A stretch of DNA of 49,537 nucleotides, from the NCBI RefSeq assembly GCF_024580145.1, contig NZ_JANINI010000006.1, positions 1 through 49,537 on the forward strand. Reading direction: 5' to 3'. Position 1 is the stretch's first letter; every line of letters starts with the position of its first letter. The DNA comes from Methyloversatilis sp. XJ19-49 (GTDB lineage Bacteria > Pseudomonadota > Gammaproteobacteria > Burkholderiales > Rhodocyclaceae). The notes beneath the pieces are model-generated. The model had not been told where the DNA came from, searched no databases, and worked only from the letters and a program-made list of their open reading frames with translations. This document shows positions 1-8,240 of this stretch, piece by piece. Position numbers and translations under genes: made by a program.

Positions 1-959
<959 letters not shown>

Positions 960-976
960 TCATCGGACGCACGCCA

Positions 977-996
977 AGGTGTCTCGCGAGACACCT
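977..996. promoter_or_regulatory. 20-bp perfect palindrome, likely activator site
   Basis: AGGTGTCTCGCGAGACACCT is a perfect 20-bp palindrome in the thiC-porin gap. Its core TGTCTC...GAGACA recurs upstream of acoX (6985-7012). It lies about 130 bp upstream of a -24/-12 promoter, a normal distance for an enhancer-binding protein. AcoR as the binder is inference from that recurrence. Confidence 0.6.
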
Positions 997-1019
997 GCGA
1001 CGCCCTTCGTGCGGTCGAT

Positions 1020-1069
1020 ACAGATGTCGCAGTTTCTCGAGCTTCGCCAAGACATCTGTCGCATGTCTC
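1020..1069. promoter_or_regulatory. Second enhancer-like element with TGTCGCA repeats
   Basis: ACAGATGTC (1020-1028) and GACATCTGT (1051-1059) form a perfect 9-bp inverted repeat with a 22-base spacer. Overlapping it are two direct copies of TGTCGCA (1025-1031 and 1057-1063), then TGTCTC (1064-1069). The same two half-site types occur before acoX. The rest of the gap 756-976 shows nothing I can name. Confidence 0.5.
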
Positions 1070-1126
1070 TCCGGGTGAATCTCAAGGGCCGGGAAAAATA
1101 CCCTGTCAATTCAATGCTGTGAAGGT

Positions 1127-1142
1127 TGGCATGGATTCTGCC
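1127..1142 (+). promoter_or_regulatory. Sigma-54 (-24/-12) promoter for the porin/PQQ-dehydrogenase unit
   Basis: TGGCATGGATTCTGCC has the invariant GG (1128-1129) and GC (1140-1141) separated by exactly ten bases, with TGGCA matching the -24 consensus. The -12 box is CTGC instead of TTGC. Transcription would start near 1153, giving a 5' leader of about 70 bases to the porin ATG. The upstream palindromes and the nearby sigma-54 activator gene support the call. Confidence 0.6.
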
Positions 1143-1224
1143 CTTGTGTTCTCCGACGAAGGTGTCGCCGAAAGCGGCGCCGCGTCGAAGCTCGAAGTTT
1201 CGACATCAACAATCGGAGGGGAGT

Positions 1225-2406
1225 ATGAAAAAGAAGATCTCTGGCGCGTCGGCGCAGGGCGCACGCAACGCATGCACGCTGGCAGCGGCAGTCGCTGCGG
1301 CAATGATGATGGTTCCCGGTGCGGCGCAAGCCGACATCGTGATCGGTGAAGTGGCCGGTACCAAGCTGTCGATGTTCGGCATCATCGACGTTGGTCTGCT
1401 GTACAACAGCAAGGCCAACGCCAGCGGCGACAGCAAGACTTCGATGGAAACCAGCGGTCTGCGTCAGACCGTGATCGGCTTCAAGGGCGAACGCGAACTG
1501 CAGCCGAATCTCACTGCGTTCTTCAATCTCGAATCGCACTTCGACACCAACGACGGTTTCCTGCACGGCACCGGTGATGCGCCGCGCGGCGGTACGAACA
1601 ACACGCCGCTGTTCCGGCGTCAGGCGAATCTGGGTGTGCGCGGCGACTGGGGTAGCGTGACGGTCGGCCGTCAATACGGCCCGGCACTGCTGGCCCACAT
1701 CGGTACCGAACCGCGTGCCTTCAAGGAGCAGTTCTCCAACCTGTATGCGTGGGCCTATGGTCAGTTGTTCACGACCGCCAATGCCGCGGGCGGCGATCGC
1801 AACACCAACAACGATGTGGGTATTTTCTTCAGCAATGCCGTGCAGTACAGACATACTGTCGGCCCGGTGAATTTCGGCGTGCTGTACGCGTTCGGCGGTC
1901 AGCCCGGTTCGGCCAAGGACAACAGCTCGTATGCCGTGGGCGCGACCTACAACGGGCCGATCACGCTGTCCGCGTCCTACCAGGCGATGAATGACGAACA
2001 GACCGGCAAGAGCAACATCGAGCACACGTCGCTCGGCTTCGCGATTCCGTTCGGCGACTTCATCTGGAAGAACAACTGGATGAATGCCAAGAACGACGCG
2101 CGCACCGGCGCCGAACTGGCCGACATCAACGGCTTCGGCACGGGCCTGGACTGGAAGTGGCACGCCAAGAATTCGGCCACGGTGGCGTACTACATCAACA
2201 AGGACGACAGGAACAAGACCGACGAAACGAAGTTCCTCGTCATCAGCAATGACTACCAGTGGCGGCCGGACACGACGCTGTACGTGCAGTTCGCGTACGC
2301 CGATGCCGATGCGGGCGCCACGCTGCGCACCAGCATCGTCGCTGCAGGCGTGACCGCGGGCGAGAAGAGCACGCTGCTCAATGTCGGCCTGAATTTCATG
2401 TTCTGA
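1225..2406 (+). CDS. Outer-membrane general porin (Gram-negative/Neisseria type)
   Basis: This is a 393-residue porin for diffusion of small solutes across the outer membrane. ATG 1225 is preceded by a strong GGAGGGG. Longer in-frame starts (1126) would lie inside the promoter. A signal peptide with a hydrophobic core ends at AQA-36 before DIVIG. The mature protein starts with the TKLSMFGIIDVGL strand typical of betaproteobacterial porins. It carries GFKGERELQPNLTAFFNLE and VTVGRQYGP and ends in NVGLNFMF, with the terminal Phe used by the BAM machinery. It is the first gene of the unit with the PQQ dehydrogenase, so an entry channel for the alcohol substrate is a fair inference. Substrate preference cannot be read from the sequence. 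Confidence 0.9.
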   Translation: MKKKISGASAQGARNACTLAAAVAAAMMMVPGAAQADIVIGEVAGTKLSMFGIIDVGLLYNSKANASGDSKTSMETSGLRQTVIGFKGERELQPNLTAFFNLESHFDTNDGFLHGTGDAPRGGTNNTPLFRRQANLGVRGDWGSVTVGRQYGPALLAHIGTEPRAFKEQFSNLYAWAYGQLFTTANAAGGDRNTNNDVGIFFSNAVQYRHTVGPVNFGVLYAFGGQPGSAKDNSSYAVGATYNGPITLSASYQAMNDEQTGKSNIEHTSLGFAIPFGDFIWKNNWMNAKNDARTGAELADINGFGTGLDWKWHAKNSATVAYYINKDDRNKTDETKFLVISNDYQWRPDTTLYVQFAYADADAGATLRTSIVAAGVTAGEKSTLLNVGLNFMF

Positions 2407-2425
2407 AGCAAAGCGACTGCTTGAC

Positions 2426-2447
2426 CACCCGGGGCTGCACCCGGGTG
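2426..2447 (+). other. Small intercistronic hairpin
   Basis: CACCCGG and CCGGGTG form a 7-bp stem with an 8-base loop between the porin and the PQQ dehydrogenase. No T-run follows. It may stabilise or attenuate the transcript so that porin and enzyme are made in different amounts. Confidence 0.4.
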
Positions 2448-2476
2448 TATGAACCCAAGTGAATGGAGATTGATAG

Positions 2477-4159
2477 ATGACTGCCTCACGCAACATGTTC
2501 CGCCTGTCTGCCGCTCTGCTGGCCGGATCGGCGCTGTCCTTCATGACCGCAGTACCTGCCATGGCGCAGGGCAAGGCCGGCTTTGAAGACCCGAACAACT
2601 GGCCCGAGTATCACCGCACCAGCAATGCCTGGCGCTTCAGCCCGCTGAACCAGATCACGCGCGAAAACGTGAAGAAACTGAAGGTCGCCTGGGTGCATCA
2701 GCCGGGCAACATCACGCACGGCCTGCAGGCGACGCCGATCGTGATCGATGGCGTGATGTACTCGATCTCGGCCAACAACAATGTGTGGGCGATCGATGCC
2801 GCCACCGGCAAGACGCTGTGGAACTACGCGCCGAAGCTCGACAAGATCGTCGACCAGGTGTTCTACGGTGCAGCCAGCCGCGGCGTGACCGTGGGCCGCG
2901 GCAAGGTGTTTCTGGGGACGCTGGACGGCCGCTTCATCGCGCTCGATCAGAAGACCGGCAAGGAGCTGTGGTCGACCCAGCTGACCAACCCGAAGACGCA
3001 GTACGGCGCATTATTCTCGGCGCCTCCGCAACTGGCCGGCAACGTGCTGTTCGGTGGTACCACCGGCGGCGACCAGCCGATCTCGGGCAAGATCTACGCG
3101 GTTAATGCCGACACCGGCAAGCCGGCATGGACTTTCGACGTCATCAAGAACGATCCGAAGAGCTGGCCGGGCGACAGTGGCAAGGTCGGTGGCGGCAGCG
3201 CCTGGATGCCGGGTACCTACGACGCGAAGACCGACACCATCTACATCGGTACGTCGAACGCTGCGCCGGACTACTACAACTACGACCGCAAGGGCGACAA
3301 CCTCTATACGGCTTCGCTGCTCGCGATCGAAGGCAAGACCGGCAAGCTGAAGTGGCACCGTCAGGAAGTCCCGAACGACTCGTGGGATTACGACTCGGCG
3401 TATGAAGCCCTGGTCGTGCAGAAGGACGGCAAGGATGTCATCGTCCATCTGAACAAGGGCGGCTTCGTGTTCGTCATGGACAAGAAGGACGGCGCGCTCG
3501 AAAACGTGTGGCAGTTCTCCGAGAACGTGAACTGGGTCAAGGGCATCGACCCGAAGACCGGTGCGCTGATCGATCCGGTCTACCCGGAAATCGACAAGAC
3601 CAAGACCTTCTGTCCGAACCTGCTCGGCGCGCGCAGCTGGAATCACGGCGCCTACAACCCGGGCACCGGCCTGTGGTACTCGCACGCGATGGAAGTCTGC
3701 AACGAAGTGGTCGCCGGCAAGGATGATCCGGACAACCTGAAGGCGGTGTCTGCGCTGTCGCTGGGCATCGAGTCGATCAAGCTGGTGGCGCCGCCGAACA
3801 GCAAGCCGCATGGCCGTCTGGACGCGCGTGATCCGCTGACCGGCAAGGTCAAGTGGTCGATCAAGTACGACATGCCCCCGCTGTCGTCGGTGCTGACCAC
3901 GGCCGGCGGCCTGGTGTTCACCGGCGATCTGGAAGGAAAGATCTTCGGTTACGACGCTGACACCGGCAAGGAACTGTGGTCCTTCAATTCGGGCTCCGGC
4001 CTGCGTGGCGGACCGGTCAGCTACTCCGTGAAGGGCAAGCAGTACATCGTGTTCCCGACCGGTCTGGGCTCGCATGCTCCGGGCTTCCTCGCAGGTGCAT
4101 TCCCGCAGATCAAGGATCTGCCGGGCGGCGCTGCACTCATCGCTTTCACGTTGGAGTAG
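2477..4159 (+). CDS. Periplasmic PQQ-dependent alcohol dehydrogenase (quinoprotein), DYD type
   Basis: This 560-residue quinoprotein oxidises an alcohol in the periplasm and passes electrons to a cytochrome c. A signal peptide ends near PAMAQG (residue 32). The rest is the beta-propeller of the methanol/ethanol dehydrogenase family, with repeated W-type blades such as DAATGKTLWNY, DQKTGKELWS and DADTGKELWSF. There is no heme domain, so it is type I. The catalytic aspartate is D304 in SWDYDSAYE. The second aspartate, D306, gives the DYD signature that in this family marks lanthanide-using enzymes; calcium enzymes have Ala, Ser or Thr there. N261 (GTSN) matches the metal-binding Asn. The metal-binding Glu appears replaced by D199 (GGD). 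The adjacent-cysteine pair that normally faces PQQ is absent: the segment reads FYGAASRG. Substrate is unknown. Acetoin genes nearby suggest 2,3-butanediol or a similar alcohol, while ethanol or another primary alcohol remains possible. Confidence 0.9.
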   Translation: MTASRNMFRLSAALLAGSALSFMTAVPAMAQGKAGFEDPNNWPEYHRTSNAWRFSPLNQITRENVKKLKVAWVHQPGNITHGLQATPIVIDGVMYSISANNNVWAIDAATGKTLWNYAPKLDKIVDQVFYGAASRGVTVGRGKVFLGTLDGRFIALDQKTGKELWSTQLTNPKTQYGALFSAPPQLAGNVLFGGTTGGDQPISGKIYAVNADTGKPAWTFDVIKNDPKSWPGDSGKVGGGSAWMPGTYDAKTDTIYIGTSNAAPDYYNYDRKGDNLYTASLLAIEGKTGKLKWHRQEVPNDSWDYDSAYEALVVQKDGKDVIVHLNKGGFVFVMDKKDGALENVWQFSENVNWVKGIDPKTGALIDPVYPEIDKTKTFCPNLLGARSWNHGAYNPGTGLWYSHAMEVCNEVVAGKDDPDNLKAVSALSLGIESIKLVAPPNSKPHGRLDARDPLTGKVKWSIKYDMPPLSSVLTTAGGLVFTGDLEGKIFGYDADTGKELWSFNSGSGLRGGPVSYSVKGKQYIVFPTGLGSHAPGFLAGAFPQIKDLPGGAALIAFTLE

Positions 4160-4171
4160 CAACGTTGGAAC

Positions 4172-4197
4172 CCCCGGCGCGTGGCTCCGCGCCGGGG
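4172..4197 (+). terminator. Strong hairpin after the PQQ dehydrogenase
   Basis: CCCCGGCGCG and CGCGCCGGGG form a perfect 10-bp stem with a 6-base loop, 12 bases after the stop codon. A T-run appears only about 45 bases later (4243-4250). It may be a partial terminator or a 3' stabiliser that lowers expression of the cytochrome gene. Confidence 0.6.
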
Positions 4198-4345
4198 TGG
4201 CATGTCTCCTCATTCACAGGCGGTTACTCATGTTGCTGCCTGTTTTTTTTCGTTCACACTGTTGCTGGGGTCTGCTGACATTCAATCGGGACGTGATGGA
4301 ATGTCACGAGACTCTGATTCGGAAACTCGACCAGGACTTGAAGCA

Positions 4346-4741
4346 ATGACTCATGAAACTCCTCGCAGCAATGCCAAAGGCCGGCTGACCGTATCCGCAC
4401 TGGTGATTGCCCTCGGCATGATCTGGGCCGCGCCGTCACCCGCCATGGCGACCGAAGACCCGATTGTTGCACCGTCCTTCGATCTGACCGATCCGGAGCG
4501 GATCGCCCTCGGCAAGAAGCGCTTCAACAAGACCTGCGCGGGCTACTGCCATGGTTCGGATGGCGTCGGCGGGCGCGCCCCCGATTTCAAGGGACGCACC
4601 GATCTGGCAGATGAAGAGGCTTTCCGCACGATCTTCCACGGACGTCGCACGTCGGACATCATGCCGCCCTGGGGCGCGGCGTTCTCGACCGATCAGATCT
4701 GGGAACTGGTGGCCTACATCAAGTTTCTCGGCACGCAGTAA
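4346..4741 (+). CDS. Small periplasmic c-type cytochrome with an unusual CX3CH heme motif
   Basis: This protein has 131 residues and is the probable electron acceptor of the PQQ dehydrogenase. ATG 4346 gives a clean signal peptide ending at SPAMA-35. An earlier in-frame ATG (4181) would add an unlikely leader overlapping the hairpin. The mature part of about 96 residues has one heme site reading TCAGYCHG. That places three residues, not two, between C64 and C68, with H69 as proximal ligand; the codons TGC GCG GGC TAC TGC CAT are unambiguous. M106 in DIMPPWG is the likely distal ligand, and the C-terminal helix WELVAYIKFLGTQ is typical of class I cytochromes. The Shine-Dalgarno site is weak. 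Confidence 0.85.
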   Translation: MTHETPRSNAKGRLTVSALVIALGMIWAAPSPAMATEDPIVAPSFDLTDPERIALGKKRFNKTCAGYCHGSDGVGGRAPDFKGRTDLADEEAFRTIFHGRRTSDIMPPWGAAFSTDQIWELVAYIKFLGTQ

Positions 4742-4765
4742 GGCGTGACCGGAAGGGCTGCAGTG

Positions 4766-4802
4766 TCCGTCCCGCAGCAGCGTGAGGCTGCTGCGGGACG
4801 GA
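4766..4802. terminator. Bidirectional terminator between cytochrome c and acoR
   Basis: TCCGTCCCGCAGCAGC and its complement form a perfect 16-bp stem with loop GTGAG. It is flanked by an outer pair AGGGCTG/CAGCCCT (about 4754-4821). It sits between two convergent genes. There is no long T-run, but stem length and position support termination on both strands. Confidence 0.75.
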
Positions 4803-4812
4803 TGCCACCGGT

Positions 4813-6864
4813 TCAGCCCTGCTGTGCGGTCCGCTCTGCGCTGTCGAGGTAGTTGGGCGCCACGATGCGCAGACGCGCCATCTTGCGGTAGAAGGTGGCG
4901 CGCGACATGCCGAGCTGGCGTGCCGTCTCGGTCACCTTCCAGTGATTGCGCCGCAATGCCTCCAGCATTTTCTGGCGCAGCTGCAGACACACTTCACTCA
5001 ACGGCTCGCCGCTGTCGTCTTCGCAGGCGTCGAACGAAATGGTGGCGGCGACCGGCTGCTGCTGGGGCGGTGGCGGCAGGGCGGCGCGCGTCGGCTTGTT
5101 GCCGGCGCGCAGCTCGTGCGGGAAGTGTTCGAGCCGCACCAGCGGACCTTCCGCAATGGCGCAGGCGTAGCGCACCGCGTGCCGCAACTGGCGGATGTTG
5201 CCCGGCCAGCTGTAGGCAAGCAGCACATCCATCGTCTCTGCCTCGATCGAAAGCCCGGTGCGTTCCATCGCGGTGCTTTCTTCCAGCATCACCTGTTCGA
5301 CCAGCGCGCGCTTGTCCTCGCGCTCGCGCAGCGGTGGCAACGTGAACGAGGCGCCGTTGAGGCGGTAGAACAGGTCTTCGCGGAAGCGCCCTTCGCGCAC
5401 CAGCTCCGGCAGGTCCTGGTGGGTGGCGCAGATCACGTGCAGGCGCACCGGCGTGGGCTGTTCGGCACCGAGCGGCACCACTTCGCCTTCGGCCAGCACG
5501 CGCAGCAGGCGGCTCTGCAGCGACAGCGGCATGTCGCCGATTTCGTCGAGGAAGAGGGTGCCGCCGTCGGACTGCAGGATCTTGCCCTTCGAGCCCTTGT
5601 TGCGCGCGCCGGTGAAGGCGCCGTCGCGGTAGCCGAACAGTTCGCTCTCGATCAGGCTTTCCGGAATCGCGGCGCAGTTGAGCGCGACGAAAGGTTGTTT
5701 GGCCCGGTCGCTGAAATCGTGGATGCCGCGCGCGAACGCCTCCTTGCCAGTGCCGGTCTCGCCCAGCAGCATGACCGGAATGTCGCGGTTGGCCACGCGC
5801 ACTGCGCAGCCCACATTGGACTTCACGCGCGGGTCGCCCAGCGCCAGGTGGCGGAAACCGCGTGGCGCCGTCAGGTCTTCCGCCTCGGCGACCGGCTTGG
5901 CGGCAATCTGCGGCAGCGTGCGTGCGTGCGGGGCGCGCAGCACGGCAAACAGCCGCTGTCCGGTGGCGAACATGCGCAGCGGGAACGGTGCGCCCGGGCT
6001 GGCGTGCGCGGCGGCCATGATGCCGTTGGCGGTGCATTCGAACAGGTCGTGCAGGTACTCGGCGCGACGCCCGTTGTGGTTGATCAGTTCGTGGCGCGCA
6101 CGCCGGTTGCCGCCGACGATGCGTCCGCTGTCGTCGAACGCGATCAGGTAGTCGGTCTCCACCGGCAGGAATTCGGCGATCGGGCCGAGTTGCAGTATCC
6201 AGTGGTTGCGCAGGCTGTAGTGGGCGTAGGCGTCCTCGATCAGGCGCGCCTTGTCGATCACCATGCGGTAGATCAGCAACTGGCTTTCGCGCTGCTCGGG
6301 CGAGTACAGGGCCGACGCATCGAGCACGGCGATCGGTTCGTCTTCCAGTCCCACGATGGGCACCGAACTGCAGGTGAAGCTGATGTTGTGGGCGCGGAAG
6401 TGTTCGCCGCGATGGACCAGCGTGGGCTGGCAGTCGATCAGGCTGGTGCCGACGCCACAGGTGCCCTCGTGTTCTTCCGCCCAGCAGGTGCCGTTGCGGA
6501 AGCCTTCGTCCTTCAGTTCGCGTTCGAGGTGCGGCACGGTGCGGAAATCGACCGTCACGCCCTGGGCGTCGGTCAGCAGCACGCAGTAGTCGGCCAGCAG
6601 CACCTGCTGATGCAGGCGCTCGACGCCTTCGCGCGCGATGCGCATGAAGGTTTCAAGACGGTCGCGATGTTCGCGCAGCTCGTAGGCGGTGACGACCTTC
6701 GGTGTCGTCGCCCGTCCGGGGTCGATCGAGTGCTTGTTCAACGACCGGTGCCACGAGCGCTTCAGCCGGTCGTGTTCCGCATGAAGCGGAGCGGATCGAC
6801 TGGGTGCTTCGATGGCCTTGAGTACCCGGCCGACGTGTTCCGAGATCGAGTGTCCGCGGTCCAT
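4813..6864 (-). CDS. acoR: AcoR-type sigma-54-dependent activator of acetoin catabolism
   Basis: This is a 683-residue enhancer-binding protein that activates sigma-54 RNA polymerase in response to acetoin or acetaldehyde. It has an N-terminal sensory region with a GAF-like fold (about 60-210: CVLLTDAQG, WAEEHEGTCGVGTSL), a PAS-like linker and a AAA+ domain. The AAA+ domain has Walker A GETGTGKE (368-375), the sigma-54 contact loop GAFTGA (415-420) and Walker B LFLDEIGD (438-445). A Fis-type helix-turn-helix follows (643-662, VTETARQLGMSRATFYRKM). The start is backed by GAGGAG. It lies between two operons that both carry -24/-12 promoters and shared palindromes, so control of both is likely. 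AcoR is the best family match because of the adjacent acoXABC. Confidence 0.9.
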   Translation of the reverse strand: MDRGHSISEHVGRVLKAIEAPSRSAPLHAEHDRLKRSWHRSLNKHSIDPGRATTPKVVTAYELREHRDRLETFMRIAREGVERLHQQVLLADYCVLLTDAQGVTVDFRTVPHLERELKDEGFRNGTCWAEEHEGTCGVGTSLIDCQPTLVHRGEHFRAHNISFTCSSVPIVGLEDEPIAVLDASALYSPEQRESQLLIYRMVIDKARLIEDAYAHYSLRNHWILQLGPIAEFLPVETDYLIAFDDSGRIVGGNRRARHELINHNGRRAEYLHDLFECTANGIMAAAHASPGAPFPLRMFATGQRLFAVLRAPHARTLPQIAAKPVAEAEDLTAPRGFRHLALGDPRVKSNVGCAVRVANRDIPVMLLGETGTGKEAFARGIHDFSDRAKQPFVALNCAAIPESLIESELFGYRDGAFTGARNKGSKGKILQSDGGTLFLDEIGDMPLSLQSRLLRVLAEGEVVPLGAEQPTPVRLHVICATHQDLPELVREGRFREDLFYRLNGASFTLPPLREREDKRALVEQVMLEESTAMERTGLSIEAETMDVLLAYSWPGNIRQLRHAVRYACAIAEGPLVRLEHFPHELRAGNKPTRAALPPPPQQQPVAATISFDACEDDSGEPLSEVCLQLRQKMLEALRRNHWKVTETARQLGMSRATFYRKMARLRIVAPNYLDSAERTAQQG

Positions 6865-6984
6865 GTCTTTCTCCTCACGAATATATACATCTGTCGAAAC
6901 ACCGCGTGCGACGAAGTCTGCCGTGGCGTTTCACTTTTGTGACTTGAGGGTAAGCCCTGTACCGCCTGAAATCAACGCGACGAA

Positions 6985-7013
6985 TGTCTCCGAAAAGTGA
7001 GACAGGTGTCTCA
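6985..7013. promoter_or_regulatory. Upstream activator site before acoX: triple TGTCTC/GAGACA array
   Basis: TGTCTC (6985-6990), GAGACA (6999-7004) and TGTCTCA (7007-7013) make two overlapping inverted repeats, with spacers of 8 and 2 bases. The array is about 150 bp upstream of the acoX -24/-12 promoter, a usual enhancer distance. The acoR-acoX gap is shared, so acoR autoregulation is also possible. Confidence 0.65.
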
Positions 7014-7022
7014 ATGGCTCGT

Positions 7023-7047
7023 TGTCGCAGCGAGCGCCGATGCGACA
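7023..7047. promoter_or_regulatory. Inverted repeat TGTCGCA-N11-TGCGACA before acoX
   Basis: This is a perfect 7-bp inverted repeat placed 10 bp after the TGTCTC array. The same half-site TGTCGCA occurs twice upstream of the porin gene. It is likely a second dimer site for the same activator; that assignment is inference. Confidence 0.55.
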
Positions 7048-7144
7048 GGTGGGCGGCCGCGTGTTGCGCCGATGCGCACAACATCCCGAAGAGCGCTTAA
7101 GAATCATCCGCTTGACGGTTCGGGTGACACTGTCGGGATGGCGC

Positions 7145-7160
7145 TGGCACGGCCGATGCA
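7145..7160 (+). promoter_or_regulatory. Sigma-54 (-24/-12) promoter of the aco operon
   Basis: TGGCACGGCCGATGCA matches the -24/-12 consensus at all but one strongly conserved position: TGGCAC, ten bases between GG (7146-7147) and GC (7158-7159), and ATGCA for TTGCA. The start point would be near 7171. acoXABC operons in other proteobacteria are known to be sigma-54 dependent and AcoR controlled. Confidence 0.8.
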
Positions 7161-7196
7161 ATGACACAGGTAACCAACGCCTGGAGTCGCATCGTC

Positions 7197-8240
7197 GTGC
7201 TGTCCGCCCCACCTCGTCCTGCCCTCGTCGGCATCATCGCGAATCCCGCATCGGGTCGGGACATCCGCCGCCTGACTTCGCGTGCGTCGGTGTTTCCGAA
7301 CGCCGAGAAGGCCAGCATGATGGTGCGGGCGATCGCCGGGCTGGAAGCGGCCGGTGTCCGCGATGTCATGATCATGCCGGACTCGGGCGGCATCTGCGGC
7401 CCGCTGTTCCGGGCGCTGTCGGTGACCACCGGTTCCCCGGTCACGGTGCAGCCGCGCTTCATCGACATGCCGGTCACCAGCTCGGCCGACGACACGCTGC
7501 GGGCGACCGAGCTGATGTGTCAGGCCGGTGCGGGCGCGATCATCGTGCTCGGCGGCGACGGCACGCATCGCGCCGTGGCGGCGCGCTGTGGCCAGGTGCC
7601 GCTGCTTGCGCTGTCCACCGGTACCAACAACGCCTTTCCCGAAATGCGTGAAGCCACGGTCGCCGGACTGGCGGCCGGCCTGCTCGCCACCGGCGCCGTA
7701 CCGGCCGATGTCGGCTTGCGGCGCAACAAGCTGCTGCGCGTGCGCTGCGATGACCGCACGGACATCGCCCTGGTCGATCTGTGCGTCACGCGCCACAACT
7801 ACGTCGGTTCGCGCGCCGTGTGGGACAGCGCGCTGCTGGAGGAACTGTTCGTCGCCTTCGCCGGGGCCGATGCGATCGGTCTGTCGGCGATCGCCGGTCA
7901 GCTCGAACCGGTCACCCGCAGCGCGCCGCATGGCCTGCATGTGCGCTGCGCCGACACGACGCTTACGCCGCAGCAGGTGATCGTGCCGATTGCCCCGGGA
8001 CTGATCAGCGCGGTCGGCATCCGCGAGTACGGTCGTCTGCTGCCCGGGCAGCCGGTCGTGCTCGCACCGCAGAGCGGCACCATCGCGCTCGATGGCGAGC
8101 GCGAGATCGAATTCGATCCGTCGAACCGCATCAGCGTCGAACTCGACCTGCACGGCCCGCTGACCATTGATGTCGCCGCCGTACTCGAAAACGCGGCGCG
8201 CCGACGCGTGCTGCGCCACTACGCAGGGAGCCCGGCATGA
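7197..8240 (+). CDS. acoX: Acetoin catabolism protein AcoX (NAD-kinase-like fold)
   Basis: This is an AcoX-family protein of about 347 residues from GTG 7197. It belongs to the ATP-NAD kinase superfamily, occurs in aco operons, and its exact reaction is unknown. It has the opening ALVGIIANPASGRDIRR and the glycine-rich nucleotide motif IIVLGGDGTHR. The segment LSTGTNNAFP is also typical. The in-frame ATG at 7161 would precede the transcription start predicted from the -24/-12 promoter. I therefore prefer GTG 7197, which has GGAG ten bases upstream. The stop overlaps the next ATG (ATGA at 8237-8240), indicating translational coupling. Confidence 0.85.
   Translation: MLSAPPRPALVGIIANPASGRDIRRLTSRASVFPNAEKASMMVRAIAGLEAAGVRDVMIMPDSGGICGPLFRALSVTTGSPVTVQPRFIDMPVTSSADDTLRATELMCQAGAGAIIVLGGDGTHRAVAARCGQVPLLALSTGTNNAFPEMREATVAGLAAGLLATGAVPADVGLRRNKLLRVRCDDRTDIALVDLCVTRHNYVGSRAVWDSALLEELFVAFAGADAIGLSAIAGQLEPVTRSAPHGLHVRCADTTLTPQQVIVPIAPGLISAVGIREYGRLLPGQPVVLAPQSGTIALDGEREIEFDPSNRISVELDLHGPLTIDVAAVLENAARRRVLRHYAGSPA

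Noticed and set aside
1111-2598. Long minus-strand open frame across the porin
   Set aside because: It is antisense to a clear porin, rich in His/Arg/Val as expected of a high-GC shadow, and resembles no family.
2477-4159. Identification as MxaF or XoxF methanol dehydrogenase
   Set aside because: The vicinal Cys pair and the family neighbours (mxa/xox genes) are missing, and the sequence around the active site differs.
7161-7163. ATG as acoX start
   Set aside because: It lies before the transcription start predicted from the -24/-12 promoter and lacks a ribosome site.
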